11,726 bases of DNA, from assembly GCA_025928735.1 (NCBI GenBank), contig JAICIW010000036.1, forward strand, positions 1 through 11,726. The letters run 5' to 3'. Under the pieces are notes generated by a model. The model searched no databases. It worked only from the letters and a program-made list of their open reading frames with translations, and was not told the origin of the DNA. This DNA is from Rhodanobacteraceae bacterium (lineage in GTDB: Bacteria; Pseudomonadota; Gammaproteobacteria; Xanthomonadales; Rhodanobacteraceae). This document shows positions 1-7,381 of this stretch, in pieces. Both the position numbers and the translations under genes were made by a program. The first letter of the stretch is position 1; each line of letters opens with the position of its first letter.

Positions 1-821
1 AGGTGTCGGTGGATCCTGCGCAATTCGAATCGGCGCTGCTGAACCTGTGCATCAACGCGCGCGACGCGATGCCCGGCGGCGGCAAACTGATGATCGAAAC
101 CGACAACGTGATCCTCGACGAGAACTACACCGAGCGACGCGCGGACGTGGTGCCCGGTGACTACGTGCGGATTTCGATCTCCGACACCGGCACCGGCATG
201 AGCGCCGAAGACGTGGCGCGCGCGTTCGAACCGTTTTTCACCACCAAGGCGCGCGGCCAGGGTACCGGTCTCGGTTTGAGCATGGTGTACGGTTTCGTCA
301 AGCAATCCGGCGGCCACGTGGCGATCTATTCCGAACTCGGCCACGGCACGGTGGTCACGCTGTACCTGCGCCAGGCCAGGGACCACATCGAACCGGTCAC
401 GGTGGTCGAACCGGCCGACATCGCGGGTCGCGGCGAGCGCATTCTTCTGGTGGAAGACGATGATCTGGTGCGCGCGCACGCCGTGCAGTTGCTGACCGGT
501 CTCGGCTACGGCGTGGCCGCGGCCACCAATGGACCGGAGGCGCTGGCGTTGCTGCGCGAAGACATTCCCTGCGATTTGCTGTTCACCGACGTGATCATGC
601 CCGGTGGCCTGACCGGCCCCAAGCTCGCGGAAGCTGCGCACGTGCTGCGGCCCGGCTTGCCGGTGCTGTACACATCGGGTTACACGGAAAATGCGATCAT
701 CCACCATGGTCGCGTGGACCCGGGCATCAATCTGCTGCACAAGCCTTACCGGAAGCCCGAACTTGCAGCCAAGCTGCGCGCGGTGCTGGACGAGAAGCGG
801 TCAAAGGATGGTGGCGCTTGA
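1..821 (+). CDS. Hybrid sensor histidine kinase, C-terminal part (5' end outside window)
   Basis: Only the last 272 or so codons are present; the reading frame is open to the window edge, so the GTG at position 3 is unlikely to be the start and the sensor and dimerisation domains lie upstream. Counting from that codon, residues 7-123 are an HATPase_c domain. It has an N box (NLCINARDAM, 14-23), G1 box (DTGTGM, 61-66), F box (FEPFFTTK, 75-82) and G2 box (GTGLGLSMV, 87-95), so ATP binding should be intact. Residues 146-263 are a receiver domain with acidic pocket D152/D153, phospho-acceptor D196 (FTDVIMP), T224/S225 and K247 (HKPY). The domain order matches NtrB-like hybrid kinases that pass phosphate from a histidine to an internal aspartate. 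The stop codon overlaps the TTG start of the EAL regulator by 4 bp, so the two are almost certainly coupled and probably signalling partners. The input signal cannot be read from this window. Confidence 0.9.
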   Translation, partial: VSVDPAQFESALLNLCINARDAMPGGGKLMIETDNVILDENYTERRADVVPGDYVRISISDTGTGMSAEDVARAFEPFFTTKARGQGTGLGLSMVYGFVKQSGGHVAIYSELGHGTVVTLYLRQARDHIEPVTVVEPADIAGRGERILLVEDDDLVRAHAVQLLTGLGYGVAAATNGPEALALLREDIPCDLLFTDVIMPGGLTGPKLAEAAHVLRPGLPVLYTSGYTENAIIHHGRVDPGINLLHKPYRKPELAAKLRAVLDEKRSKDGGA

Positions 822-2002
822 CGGAACACGACAAACCGCGACGGCTGCTGATCCTCGATGACGAACCGGCGGTGGCGCAGACCGTGGCCTTCGCCGCCAA
901 AAGGCATGGTTTCGCCATACGGATGTCGGCATCCCCCGAGGCCTTTTTCGACGATGTCGCAGGCTTCGAGCCCAGTCACATCATCATCGACCTGTTGATG
1001 CCCGGCATGGATGGCGTGGAGGTGTTGCGCAATCTCGCGGCGGGCGGATGCGGCGCCAGCATCATCATGATGAGCGGCATGGGCAGCAGGGTGCTGGAAT
1101 CGGCGCAGCGGGTCGGCCTCGAGCGCGGCCTGCGCATCATCGGCATCTTGCCGAAACCCTTCAAGCCGGCGGAATTGCGCGCCTTGCTGGATGCACATGC
1201 GCATCACCGAGCGCATCCCGAGCCGATCACGGCGGCGGATCACGAAACGTTGCTGGACGATATCGGACCCGCATTGCGCGACGAGCAATTCGTGCTGCAT
1301 TACCAGCCCAAGGTGCATCTCGCCAGCGGACGTCCTGTCGGCGTCGAGGCCTTGGTGCGCTGGCAGCATCCGACGTTCGGGCTGTTGCCGCCCGACCGTT
1401 TCCTGCCGTTGATCGAGCAATCCGGCAACATGACCCTGCTGACGATCTGCGTCATCGAAGCGGGGCTCGCATGGCTCGCCGGTACTTCCGATGACAGCGC
1501 GCGGCAACTGGCGATCAACATTTCCGCCACCAGCCTGACCGATGTGAACTTCACCGATCTGTTGCACGAGCGATGCATCCGGTTCAACGTGGACCCGGCG
1601 CGCATCATCCTCGAACTGACGGAAACCACGGCCCCACGGCGAACCGCCGAACTGCTCGACATCCTCACGCGGGTCCGGCTGAAAGGATTCCAGCTCAGCA
1701 TCGACGACTTCGGTACCGGCTATTCGTCGCTGGTGCAACTGGCGCAGTTGCCGTTTTCCGAAATCAAGATCGACCGATCTTTCGTCGGGGGCCTGCATTC
1801 GTCCGACCAGGCGCGCAAGATCGTCGCCACCACCGTCGCGCTCGGCAAACAACTGCAGCTCACCACCGTCGCCGAAGGCGTCGAGAACGAAGCGCAGGCA
1901 CGCGCACTCACCGAACTCCAATGCGACCAGGCACAGGGTTATTTCTTCGCAAGACCCATGCCCGGCGACGCCGCGCGGGCATGGCTGCGGGAGCGCAAGT
2001 AG
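818..2002 (+). CDS. Response regulator with EAL c-di-GMP phosphodiesterase domain
   Basis: This 394-residue cytoplasmic protein has a receiver domain (about 9-125) followed by an EAL domain (about 142-392). The receiver has D14/D15, phospho-acceptor D58 (IIIDLLMPG), S86 and K113 (LPKPF). The EAL domain keeps the residues known to bind metal and catalyse cleavage of cyclic-di-GMP to pGpG: E177 (EALVRW), N234 (INIS), E266 (ELTET), D296/D297 (DDFGTGYS), K317 (KIDR), E353 (AEGVE) and Q373 (QGYFF). It should therefore be an active phosphodiesterase and not a degenerate EAL. There is no GGDEF domain. The start is TTG, chosen because the TTGA overlap with the kinase stop is the classic coupled arrangement and the receiver begins right after it. 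By inference, the upstream hybrid kinase phosphorylates D58 and so adjusts local c-di-GMP, affecting motility or biofilm behaviour. Confidence 0.93.
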   Translation: MTEHDKPRRLLILDDEPAVAQTVAFAAKRHGFAIRMSASPEAFFDDVAGFEPSHIIIDLLMPGMDGVEVLRNLAAGGCGASIIMMSGMGSRVLESAQRVGLERGLRIIGILPKPFKPAELRALLDAHAHHRAHPEPITAADHETLLDDIGPALRDEQFVLHYQPKVHLASGRPVGVEALVRWQHPTFGLLPPDRFLPLIEQSGNMTLLTICVIEAGLAWLAGTSDDSARQLAINISATSLTDVNFTDLLHERCIRFNVDPARIILELTETTAPRRTAELLDILTRVRLKGFQLSIDDFGTGYSSLVQLAQLPFSEIKIDRSFVGGLHSSDQARKIVATTVALGKQLQLTTVAEGVENEAQARALTELQCDQAQGYFFARPMPGDAARAWLRERK

Positions 2003-2029
2003 GCGGGGGCCGCAATGCGGCATTCGAAA

Positions 2030-2120
2030 GTGTCGCAGGGCGGAAGCACACGCCGTGAATCCTGCCGGCAACCCGCGCTCACCCAACGCGATCGGCGGGT
2101 TGGCACCCGCCCTGCATTTC
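2030..2120. repeat. Composite palindromic repeat, copy 1 (left half degenerate)
   Basis: The right half (2094-2120) carries the palindrome GGCGGGTTGGCACCCGCC and is identical over 27 bp to 4281-4307. The left half (2030-2069) starts GTGTCGCAGGGCGG and ends CCTGCCGGC; it looks like a decayed form of the half-element at 4228-4260. GTGTCGCAGG also occurs inverted at 7479-7488. The copy lies between the convergent EAL regulator and the MpaB-like gene and supplies the last dozen or so codons of the latter. A small GCCGC-AAT-GCGGC hairpin (2009-2021) lies just before it. It could act as a bidirectional terminator or mRNA stabiliser, but no T-tract follows. Confidence 0.75.
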
Positions 2121-3128
2121 CCACTTGTACAACGCCGCGTAATCGGCGCCGGTGCGCCGGCAAGCGCGCCATGCGAGGCCGCCTTCGGCCATCGCGTCGC
2201 GCACGCTGGGCGCGATCAACCGCAACGCGCGCGCGGCTCCTCGATCACGCCATCGCCGCAGGCTTGACCGCTCCATCAGATCGAGCGCCCACCCAGGCAG
2301 CAATGCAGCCGCGGACCCGAGGAACAAGTCACGACTGAAACCTGCCAATGGAATTGGCAATCGAATGGATCCCAGCACGCGCAACGTCTCGCGGGTGCGT
2401 GCATCGAATGACAACTCGGGACGCACGCGCGCGAAAAACGCATCGACTTCTTCCGTCGATTCGGGAACATCGCGCGCGCCAAGCGCTTCGGCGATCTGCG
2501 TCATTTCGGCGAGATAGCGATCCTGCATCGCGCGCGGAATACGCTGGCAGTAACGCTCGTACGCGCGCAGGAAGCACCAGCATCCGGCGCAATGCACCCA
2601 AGTTAGCAAGTGCGGATCATCCGCGCTGTATGCGCGCCCATCCTCCGCGATGCCGCGCACGCTGCGGTGGATCACGCGAACGTGTTCGATGGCCGCTTCG
2701 GCCGGCGCGCGCGGCGCGTAGGTCGTGCGTCCCACGAACGCGGTGGTGTTGCGCAGACGACCGAGCGTGTCGGTGCGGAACGCGGAATGATCCCACACGC
2801 CGGCCAGCGCCAGCGGGTGCAGCGCCTGCAACATCAACGACGCCAGACCGCCCGCCATCATCGACGGAAAATCCGCGTGGATCTTCCACGTCACGCTGTC
2901 CGCCCCGAACAAGCCGGGGTCGCCCAGCGGCGCGTCGTAATCCGGCGCCGGCGCATCGTGGCTCAACACGGCCAGCACCCGTCGCCGCAGATGCTTGCGC
3001 GCGACCGGCGGCAGCAGATTTACGCCGGGCAAATGCAATCGCGCGGTGTTGCCGCCGCGATGGCGCCCTCGCCCGTCGAGTGTCATGTCATCCGGATCGC
3101 GCATGCTGCAACTGTACGCCGACCACAT
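2079..3128 (-). CDS. MpaB / rubber oxygenase-like (DUF2236) family protein
   Basis: This 349-residue protein is recognisable as the family grouping latex-clearing protein and fungal MpaB, b-type haem oxygenases or related proteins of mostly unknown substrate. Visible motifs are FGADSVTWKIHADFPSM (74-90), LQALHP with H104 (100-105), the arginine-rich RTDTLGRLRNT (118-128), and DPHLLTWVH with H173 and H179 (171-179). The histidines are candidate haem or structural residues. There is no signal peptide. The start is uncertain: ATG codons at 3128, 3104 (residue 9) and 3086 (residue 15) are possible, none with a strong ribosome binding site, and the conserved part begins only around residue 35. The tail (MQGGCQPAD) is encoded by the dispersed repeat and is probably not part of the ancestral fold. 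The gene is divergent from the hydroquinone reductase gene. The family call is firm; the reaction is unknown. Confidence 0.85.
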   Translation of the reverse strand: MWSAYSCSMRDPDDMTLDGRGRHRGGNTARLHLPGVNLLPPVARKHLRRRVLAVLSHDAPAPDYDAPLGDPGLFGADSVTWKIHADFPSMMAGGLASLMLQALHPLALAGVWDHSAFRTDTLGRLRNTTAFVGRTTYAPRAPAEAAIEHVRVIHRSVRGIAEDGRAYSADDPHLLTWVHCAGCWCFLRAYERYCQRIPRAMQDRYLAEMTQIAEALGARDVPESTEEVDAFFARVRPELSFDARTRETLRVLGSIRLPIPLAGFSRDLFLGSAAALLPGWALDLMERSSLRRWRDRGAARALRLIAPSVRDAMAEGGLAWRACRRTGADYAALYKWEMQGGCQPADRVG

Positions 3129-3188
3129 GCATCACGAGCAACGGCGTGCTTCAATGTCGTTTCCGCCTGGAGTTTCATTTCACGCAAC

Positions 3189-3194
3189 AAGGGA
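3189..3194 (+). promoter_or_regulatory. Ribosome binding site deciding the YqjG start
   Basis: AAGGGA lies 8 bases before ATG 3203 but only 2 before ATG 3197, favouring the downstream ATG. Confidence 0.6.
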
Positions 3195-3202
3195 CGATGG
3201 CC

Positions 3203-4210
3203 ATGGGATTGTTGGTAGACGGCAAGTGGCAAGACCGCTGGTACGACACCGAAAGCACCGGCGGGCGTTTCGAACGCTCGGCCAGCCAGTTCCGCAACTG
3301 GATCACGCCCGACGGCAGCGCCGGTCCGTCCGGACGGGACGGCTTCAAGGCCGAAGCAGGCCGCTATCACCTGTACGTGTCGTACGCGTGCCCGTGGGCG
3401 CACCGTACCCTGGTGATGCGGGCATGGAAGGGGCTCGAAAAATACATCGATGTATCCGTGGTGCACCCGTTGATGCTGGAAAACGGCTGGGAATTTCGCA
3501 CCGATTTCGACGGCACAACCGGAGACAAGCTGTACGGCCTCGACAAGCTGTACCAGCTGTATCTCAAGGCCGACCCGCACTACAGCGGCCGTGTCACGGT
3601 GCCGACGCTGTGGGACAAGCAGCGCGAAACCATCGTCAACAACGAGTCGTCCGAAATCATCCGCATGCTTGGGGCTGCCTTCGACGGCATCGGCGCGCGC
3701 CCGGGCGACTATTGCCCCGATGACCTGCGCGCGGACATCGACGCCATCAACGCGACCGTGTACGACAACGTCAACAACGGCGTCTACAAGGCCGGATTCG
3801 CGACCAGCCAAGGAGCCTACGACGAGGCGGTCGGCGCGCTGTTCGAAACACTGGAATCGCTGGAGCAACGCCTCGCACGACACCGCTACCTCATCGGCAA
3901 CACGCTCACCGAAGCGGACCTGCGCCTGTGGACCACGCTGGCGCGTTTCGATGCGGTGTACACGACGCACTTCAAATGCGACCGCAAACGGATCAGCGAC
4001 TATCCGAACCTCGAAGGACTTCTCCGCGACATCTACCAGATGCCGGGCGTCGCCGACACGGTGTGGTTGGACCACATCCGGAACCACTACTTCCGCAGCC
4101 ACAAGACCATCAACCCGCACGGCGTGATTTCGATCGGCCCGGTCCTCACGTTCGACGCGCCGCATGATCGCGACCGGCTGGGCAAGCGGGAGGTACGCGG
4201 CGTCGGCTGA
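3203..4210 (+). CDS. yqjG: Glutathionyl-hydroquinone reductase (Xi-class GST, YqjG family)
   Basis: The 335-residue product matches the usual 320-330 residue length of Xi-class glutathione transferases. These reduce glutathionyl-hydroquinones to hydroquinones, releasing oxidised glutathione, in the cytoplasm. The N-terminal region (MGLLVDGKWQDRWYDTEST) is characteristic of the family. C63 in the CPWAHR motif (63-68) is the catalytic cysteine. The cis-proline turn TVPTL (132-136), glutathione-contacting NESSEI (147-152), NNGVYKAGFA (191-200) and C-terminal LTEADLRLW (235-243) are all present. ATG 3203 is preferred over the in-frame ATG 3197 because AAGGGA (3189-3194) then sits 8 bases away instead of 2. 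The frame stays open far upstream, but that extension is antisense to the MpaB-like gene and arginine-rich, so it is not coding. It likely protects against quinones from aromatic compounds or the respiratory chain; no quinone-pathway operon adjoins it. Confidence 0.94.
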   Translation: MGLLVDGKWQDRWYDTESTGGRFERSASQFRNWITPDGSAGPSGRDGFKAEAGRYHLYVSYACPWAHRTLVMRAWKGLEKYIDVSVVHPLMLENGWEFRTDFDGTTGDKLYGLDKLYQLYLKADPHYSGRVTVPTLWDKQRETIVNNESSEIIRMLGAAFDGIGARPGDYCPDDLRADIDAINATVYDNVNNGVYKAGFATSQGAYDEAVGALFETLESLEQRLARHRYLIGNTLTEADLRLWTTLARFDAVYTTHFKCDRKRISDYPNLEGLLRDIYQMPGVADTVWLDHIRNHYFRSHKTINPHGVISIGPVLTFDAPHDRDRLGKREVRGVG

Positions 4211-4227
4211 GCGATTGGAATAAGCCT

Positions 4228-4307
4228 CGTAGGGCGGGAGTAGCGCAGCGGATCCCGCCGTCACGGCGGCAATCGACCGAGGCGGGTTGGCACCCGCCCT
4301 GCATTTC
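4228..4307. repeat. Composite palindromic repeat, copy 2 (best preserved)
   Basis: Two half-elements surround a small palindrome. The first (4228-4260) begins CGTAGGGCGGGA and ends TCCCGCCG, a stem around a loop containing GTAGCGCAGCG; all 33 bp recur exactly at 7423-7455. The second (4281-4307) is the GGCGGGT/ACCCGCC hairpin, identical over 27 bp to 2094-2120. CCGCCG-TCA-CGGCGG (4255-4269) forms a third stem between them. The outer ends (GTAGGGCGGG and CCCGCCCTGC) are nearly complementary, so the whole unit can fold as one long hairpin. The layout recalls REP/BIME elements of gammaproteobacteria. It fills the gap between the hydroquinone reductase and dioxygenase genes and may act in transcript termination or 3'-end stability. 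Confidence 0.85.
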
Positions 4308-4327
4308 TGCGTAACTTCACACTGTCT

Positions 4328-4335
4328 GCTATTTT
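4328..4335 (+). promoter_or_regulatory. Putative -10 box of the PhyH-family gene
   Basis: GCTATTTT ends 40 bases before the ATG at 4376. There is no clear -35 hexamer. Support comes mainly from similar GCTANNNT boxes before other genes in the window. Confidence 0.3.
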
Positions 4336-4375
4336 CAATTCCACGCAGCGCCTGCAGCACCTTGGGGATGAACGC

Positions 4376-5254
4376 ATGGACGGACAACAGACATCCGACG
4401 CCATCGCCGAGTGGAACACGCGCGGCGTGCTCGTGCTGCCGAAGTTTTACGCCGATGCGGAAATCGACAAAGTGCTCGCCGACTACCGCGCGCTGTGGAA
4501 TGACGGACGCGCCCGCGTCACCGTGGACGACATGGACATTGACCGGCGGATGAAACTGCGCGACGTATCTGCGGATGCACGCGCGTCGCACCGGTTCAAG
4601 GTCAACGACCTGTATCTGGAACAACCCTCCGTCCGCCGGCTCGCGCTCAATGACCGGCTGGTGCCCCTGCTGCAACGCCTGCTGGGCGAACGGCCCGCGG
4701 TGTGCAATTCGCTCAGCCTCGAATACGGCACCGAGCAGGAAGACCACGTCGACTCTCTCTTCATGACCCCGCGCACGCCCGCCCATCTCGTCGCGGTGTG
4801 GGTGGCGCTGGAAGATTGCTCGCCGGAATCCGGCCTGCTGCGCTACTGGCCCGGCAGCCACAGGATCGAACCTTACGTTTTCTCGAACGGCCAGCGCCAT
4901 TTCATTCCCGAGGAATTGGGTGCGTGGCAAGGCTGGATGCGTACGCAGGTGCAGCGGCACGGGCTGCGAAGCGAATTGTTCCAGGCCCGCAAAGGCGATG
5001 TATTCGTCTGGAACGCGCAACTGCTCCACGGCGGCAGCGCGATCGCCGAACGCGGGCGCACACGCCGCAGCGTCGTGTTCCACTACTTCTCGGAATCCGA
5101 TTGCCGGGCGATGGGGCATCGGTTGGTCCGCGAGTCGGACGGCTTCTGGATACGGCGTTCGCACCAACCCATCCCCGGCAGCGTCAATGCTCGAATGCGC
5201 AACCGCGCCGGCAAAATCGCGCGTCGCATGCGCGACCTGTTCGCGCGCAGCTAG
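4376..5254 (+). CDS. Phytanoyl-CoA dioxygenase (PhyH) family protein
   Basis: This 292-residue cytoplasmic protein belongs to the PhyH-type Fe(II)/2-oxoglutarate-dependent oxygenases, which hydroxylate an organic substrate while decarboxylating 2-oxoglutarate. The iron triad is visible: H124 and D126 in EDHVDSLF, and H218 in GDVFVWNAQLLHGGS (207-221). R231 about 13 residues later is in place to bind the 2-oxoglutarate carboxylate. PGSHRIEPY (159-167) is the usual strand-turn before the distal half of the jelly roll. The N-terminal FYADAEIDKVLADYR is the expected helix. The basic C-terminus (about 272-292, arginine-rich) is unusual but short. TGGGGA lies 7 bases before the ATG. The gene stands alone between two intergenic structures, so neighbours give no hint of the substrate; it could be a lipid, amino acid or secondary metabolite. 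Confidence 0.88.
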   Translation: MDGQQTSDAIAEWNTRGVLVLPKFYADAEIDKVLADYRALWNDGRARVTVDDMDIDRRMKLRDVSADARASHRFKVNDLYLEQPSVRRLALNDRLVPLLQRLLGERPAVCNSLSLEYGTEQEDHVDSLFMTPRTPAHLVAVWVALEDCSPESGLLRYWPGSHRIEPYVFSNGQRHFIPEELGAWQGWMRTQVQRHGLRSELFQARKGDVFVWNAQLLHGGSAIAERGRTRRSVVFHYFSESDCRAMGHRLVRESDGFWIRRSHQPIPGSVNARMRNRAGKIARRMRDLFARS

Positions 5255-5278
5255 AAGACCCTTCGGCCGGACAGGCCG

Positions 5279-5321
5279 CCCCGTGCCACGCCGCAGCGTG
5301 TGGGCTATGCTTGGCACGGGG
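5279..5321 (+). promoter_or_regulatory. Inverted repeat overlapping the peptidase ribosome binding site
   Basis: CCCCGTGCCA (5279-5288) and TGGCACGGGG (5312-5321) are perfect 10-bp complements around a 23-nt loop. The loop holds a smaller ACGC-CGCA-GCGT stem (5288-5299) and a TATGCT box (5306-5311). The 3' arm includes part of the GGGGAG Shine-Dalgarno (5318-5323). There is no T-tract, so it is not a classical intrinsic terminator. It may end dioxygenase transcripts, mask the peptidase start in read-through RNA, or bind a regulator as DNA. Confidence 0.55.
5304..5311 (+). promoter_or_regulatory. Putative -10 box of the S9 peptidase gene
   Basis: GCTATGCT lies in the loop of the inverted repeat, 20 bases before ATG 5332. 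A transcript from here would begin near 5318 and have a very short leader. There is no convincing -35 sequence. Confidence 0.35.
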
Positions 5322-5331
5322 AGCCATGGGG

Positions 5332-7344
5332 ATGGCCGAAATGTCCGCTCGCAAGCTTGCCGCAATGGCGCTGTTCGCGTGTGCCTGTACGGGCAGCGCA
5401 ATCGCATCCACTCCTGATGCAGCCTCACCCGCTTCCGCCACGACCGCAGCCGGCGCGCTACTTCCCGTCAGCGCGTTCGCCAGTCGTTCGCTGGTAAGCA
5501 GTCCGCGGTTGTCGCCCGATGGCAACTACCTGTCCGTGCGCACGGACAGCCCGTCCGGCGACATGCACGCGCTGGCCATCTATCGGCTGTCGGACATGAA
5601 AGTGATCAGCCTGCTGCGCCTGCCCATCTACGAGGTGCCGGTGGACACGGTGTGGGTCAGCCCGGATTGGCTGGTGGTGGAACTCGGCAAGGAATTCGGC
5701 TCGCTGGACAAGCCGCTGGCGACCGGCGAAGTCATCTCTTCCAGCATCGATGGCACGCGCCAGCACTACCTGTATGGCTACAAGCCGATCAGCCGGCACG
5801 CGGTCATGGGCCAGGACGACGAGGGGTTCGGTTCCATCGTCGGCCTGCCGCCGAAAGCCGATGGCAGCTTCTACCTCGGCGAACAGCCATGGGGCCACGA
5901 GAACCGCAGCCTGGTCTATCACGTCAATGCCCAACACGACACGCGCGACCTGATCGCCGACATGGGCGTGGCCAACATGAACTTCCTGATCGATCCCGAA
6001 GGCAAGGCTGCGTTCGCTTTCGGCGACAACTCCGATTTCGAATTCGTGGCCTACCGGCATGTCGACGGCCAATGGAAACCGCTCGATGCCCAAGAGGTCG
6101 GCCAACACTTTGCGCCATTCGACTACGCGCCCGACGGCCATAACGTCTACGCGTGGTGGAGCAAGGATGGTGGTCCGTTCGAATTGATCGAGGAAAACCA
6201 GAACGGCAGCGATCGCAAGATCCTCGCGCAGGACAGCTTTGCAAGTATCGACGACCTGCAATGGACGGCGATGCCGCGCCAGCCGTTCGCGGCCATCACC
6301 GAAAGCGGCATCCCCAAACCGATTTTCATCAATACCAATCTGCCCGCCGCCCGGCTCTACCGGACGCTGACAAAAAGTTTCCCCGGCGAGTTCGTCGATT
6401 TCATCAACTTCAGCGAGGACGGCAGCAAGCTGCTGTTCTTCGTTTCCAGCGACCGCGATCCCGGCGCCTACTATCTGTTCGATGCCAAGACACACAACGC
6501 GACCAAACTGCTTGCCGTCGAGCAGTGGATCAAACCCGCCGACATGGCCGAACGCCGTCCGATCCGTTTCAAGGCCAGCGACGGCGTGGAACTGGACGGA
6601 TTCCTGACCATCCCGCCCCACCGCGAGCTGGCCGACCTGCCGATGGTGCTGGTGCCGCACGGCGGCCCGCACGGCGTGCAGGACAACTGGTTCTACGATG
6701 ACGACGCGCAATTCCTCGCCAATCGCGGCTATCTGGTCCTGCAAGTGAACTATCGCGGGTCCGACGGCCGCGGACCCGGGTTCGAGCAGTCCGGCTACCT
6801 CAAATGGGGCACGCGTATCCAGCAGGATCTGATCGACGGCGTGAAGTGGGCCATCAGCCAGCACTACGCCGACCCGAATCGCCTCTGCGTTTACGGCGGC
6901 AGTTTCGGCGGATATTCGGCGCTGATGTCGGTGATCCGCGCGCCGCACCTGTTCAAGTGCGCGATCGGCTACGCGGGCATCTACGACCTGCAGATGATGT
7001 ACAAGAAAGGCGATATCCGCTCCAGTCAATTCGGCCGCAGTTACCTCTCCACGGTAATCGGCCGGAACGACGCCGAACTCGACGCCAATTCGCCCGACAA
7101 ACTCGCCGACAAGATCGACGTCCCGGTGTTCCTCGCCCACGGCAAGGAAGACAAACGCGCGCCGTTCGAACAAGCCGAAGCGATGCGCGATGCGCTGGAT
7201 GCCGCGCACAAGACCTACCAATGGATGGCCGTGGCCAAGGAAGGCCACGGTTTCTACACCGAGGCCGACCGCGCCGATTTCCTGACGCGAATGCAGGCAT
7301 TCCTCGAAAAATACATCGGGCCGGGCGCACCGGTGCAGCACTGA
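5332..7344 (+). CDS. Exported S9 family (prolyl oligopeptidase-type) peptidase
   Basis: The 670-residue product has an N-terminal signal peptide (basic SARK, hydrophobic LAAMALFACAC, likely cleavage after AIA near residue 26) and a small-residue linker to about 46. A beta-propeller region follows (about 50-405; SPRLSPDGNYLSVR is the first blade). The C-terminal alpha/beta-hydrolase domain (about 410-665) has oxyanion motif HGGPHG (443-448), nucleophile S524 in YGGSFGGYSA, D607 in HGKEDKR and H639 in EGHGF: a complete triad. Family members act as dipeptidyl- or acylaminoacyl-peptidases that trim peptides, here probably in the periplasm. In-frame ATGs at 5326, 5332 and 5341 all fit; 5332 has GGGGAG 8 bases away, and 5341 has GGGGA at a similar distance. 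The frame extends further upstream over the dioxygenase gene, but that part is an arginine-rich shadow. Substrate preference cannot be read here. Confidence 0.93.
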   Translation: MAEMSARKLAAMALFACACTGSAIASTPDAASPASATTAAGALLPVSAFASRSLVSSPRLSPDGNYLSVRTDSPSGDMHALAIYRLSDMKVISLLRLPIYEVPVDTVWVSPDWLVVELGKEFGSLDKPLATGEVISSSIDGTRQHYLYGYKPISRHAVMGQDDEGFGSIVGLPPKADGSFYLGEQPWGHENRSLVYHVNAQHDTRDLIADMGVANMNFLIDPEGKAAFAFGDNSDFEFVAYRHVDGQWKPLDAQEVGQHFAPFDYAPDGHNVYAWWSKDGGPFELIEENQNGSDRKILAQDSFASIDDLQWTAMPRQPFAAITESGIPKPIFINTNLPAARLYRTLTKSFPGEFVDFINFSEDGSKLLFFVSSDRDPGAYYLFDAKTHNATKLLAVEQWIKPADMAERRPIRFKASDGVELDGFLTIPPHRELADLPMVLVPHGGPHGVQDNWFYDDDAQFLANRGYLVLQVNYRGSDGRGPGFEQSGYLKWGTRIQQDLIDGVKWAISQHYADPNRLCVYGGSFGGYSALMSVIRAPHLFKCAIGYAGIYDLQMMYKKGDIRSSQFGRSYLSTVIGRNDAELDANSPDKLADKIDVPVFLAHGKEDKRAPFEQAEAMRDALDAAHKTYQWMAVAKEGHGFYTEADRADFLTRMQAFLEKYIGPGAPVQH

Positions 7345-7381
7345 CCCGACGCGCGGGGGCGCCGTCTGACCCGCTGCCAAA

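Noticed and set aside
746..2086. Long minus-strand open frame (446 codons) opposite the EAL gene
   Set aside because: Its translation has no recognisable domain and is rich in His/Arg/Gln as expected of an antisense shadow; the plus strand encodes a complete receiver-EAL protein.
2003..2093. Intrinsic terminator between the convergent genes
   Set aside because: GC hairpins are present but no run of T follows on either strand; termination remains possible but is not shown.
2348..3202. In-frame N-terminal extension of the hydroquinone reductase
   Set aside because: It is antisense to the MpaB-like gene, arginine-rich and lacks homology-like motifs; a good ribosome binding site and the family N-terminus are at 3203.
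4228..4307. tRNA-like or riboswitch-like structured RNA
   Set aside because: The folds are simple nested hairpins with an exact copy elsewhere; there is no anticodon arm, T-loop or ligand-binding consensus, so a repeat element explains them better.
4702..5331. In-frame N-terminal extension of the S9 peptidase
   Set aside because: It overlaps the PhyH gene in another frame; the signal peptide and ribosome binding site place the start at 5326-5341.
3083..5428. 781-codon minus-strand open frame across the hydroquinone reductase and dioxygenase genes
   Set aside because: It spans two well-supported opposite-strand genes and their intergenic repeat; it is a GC-rich shadow without domains.
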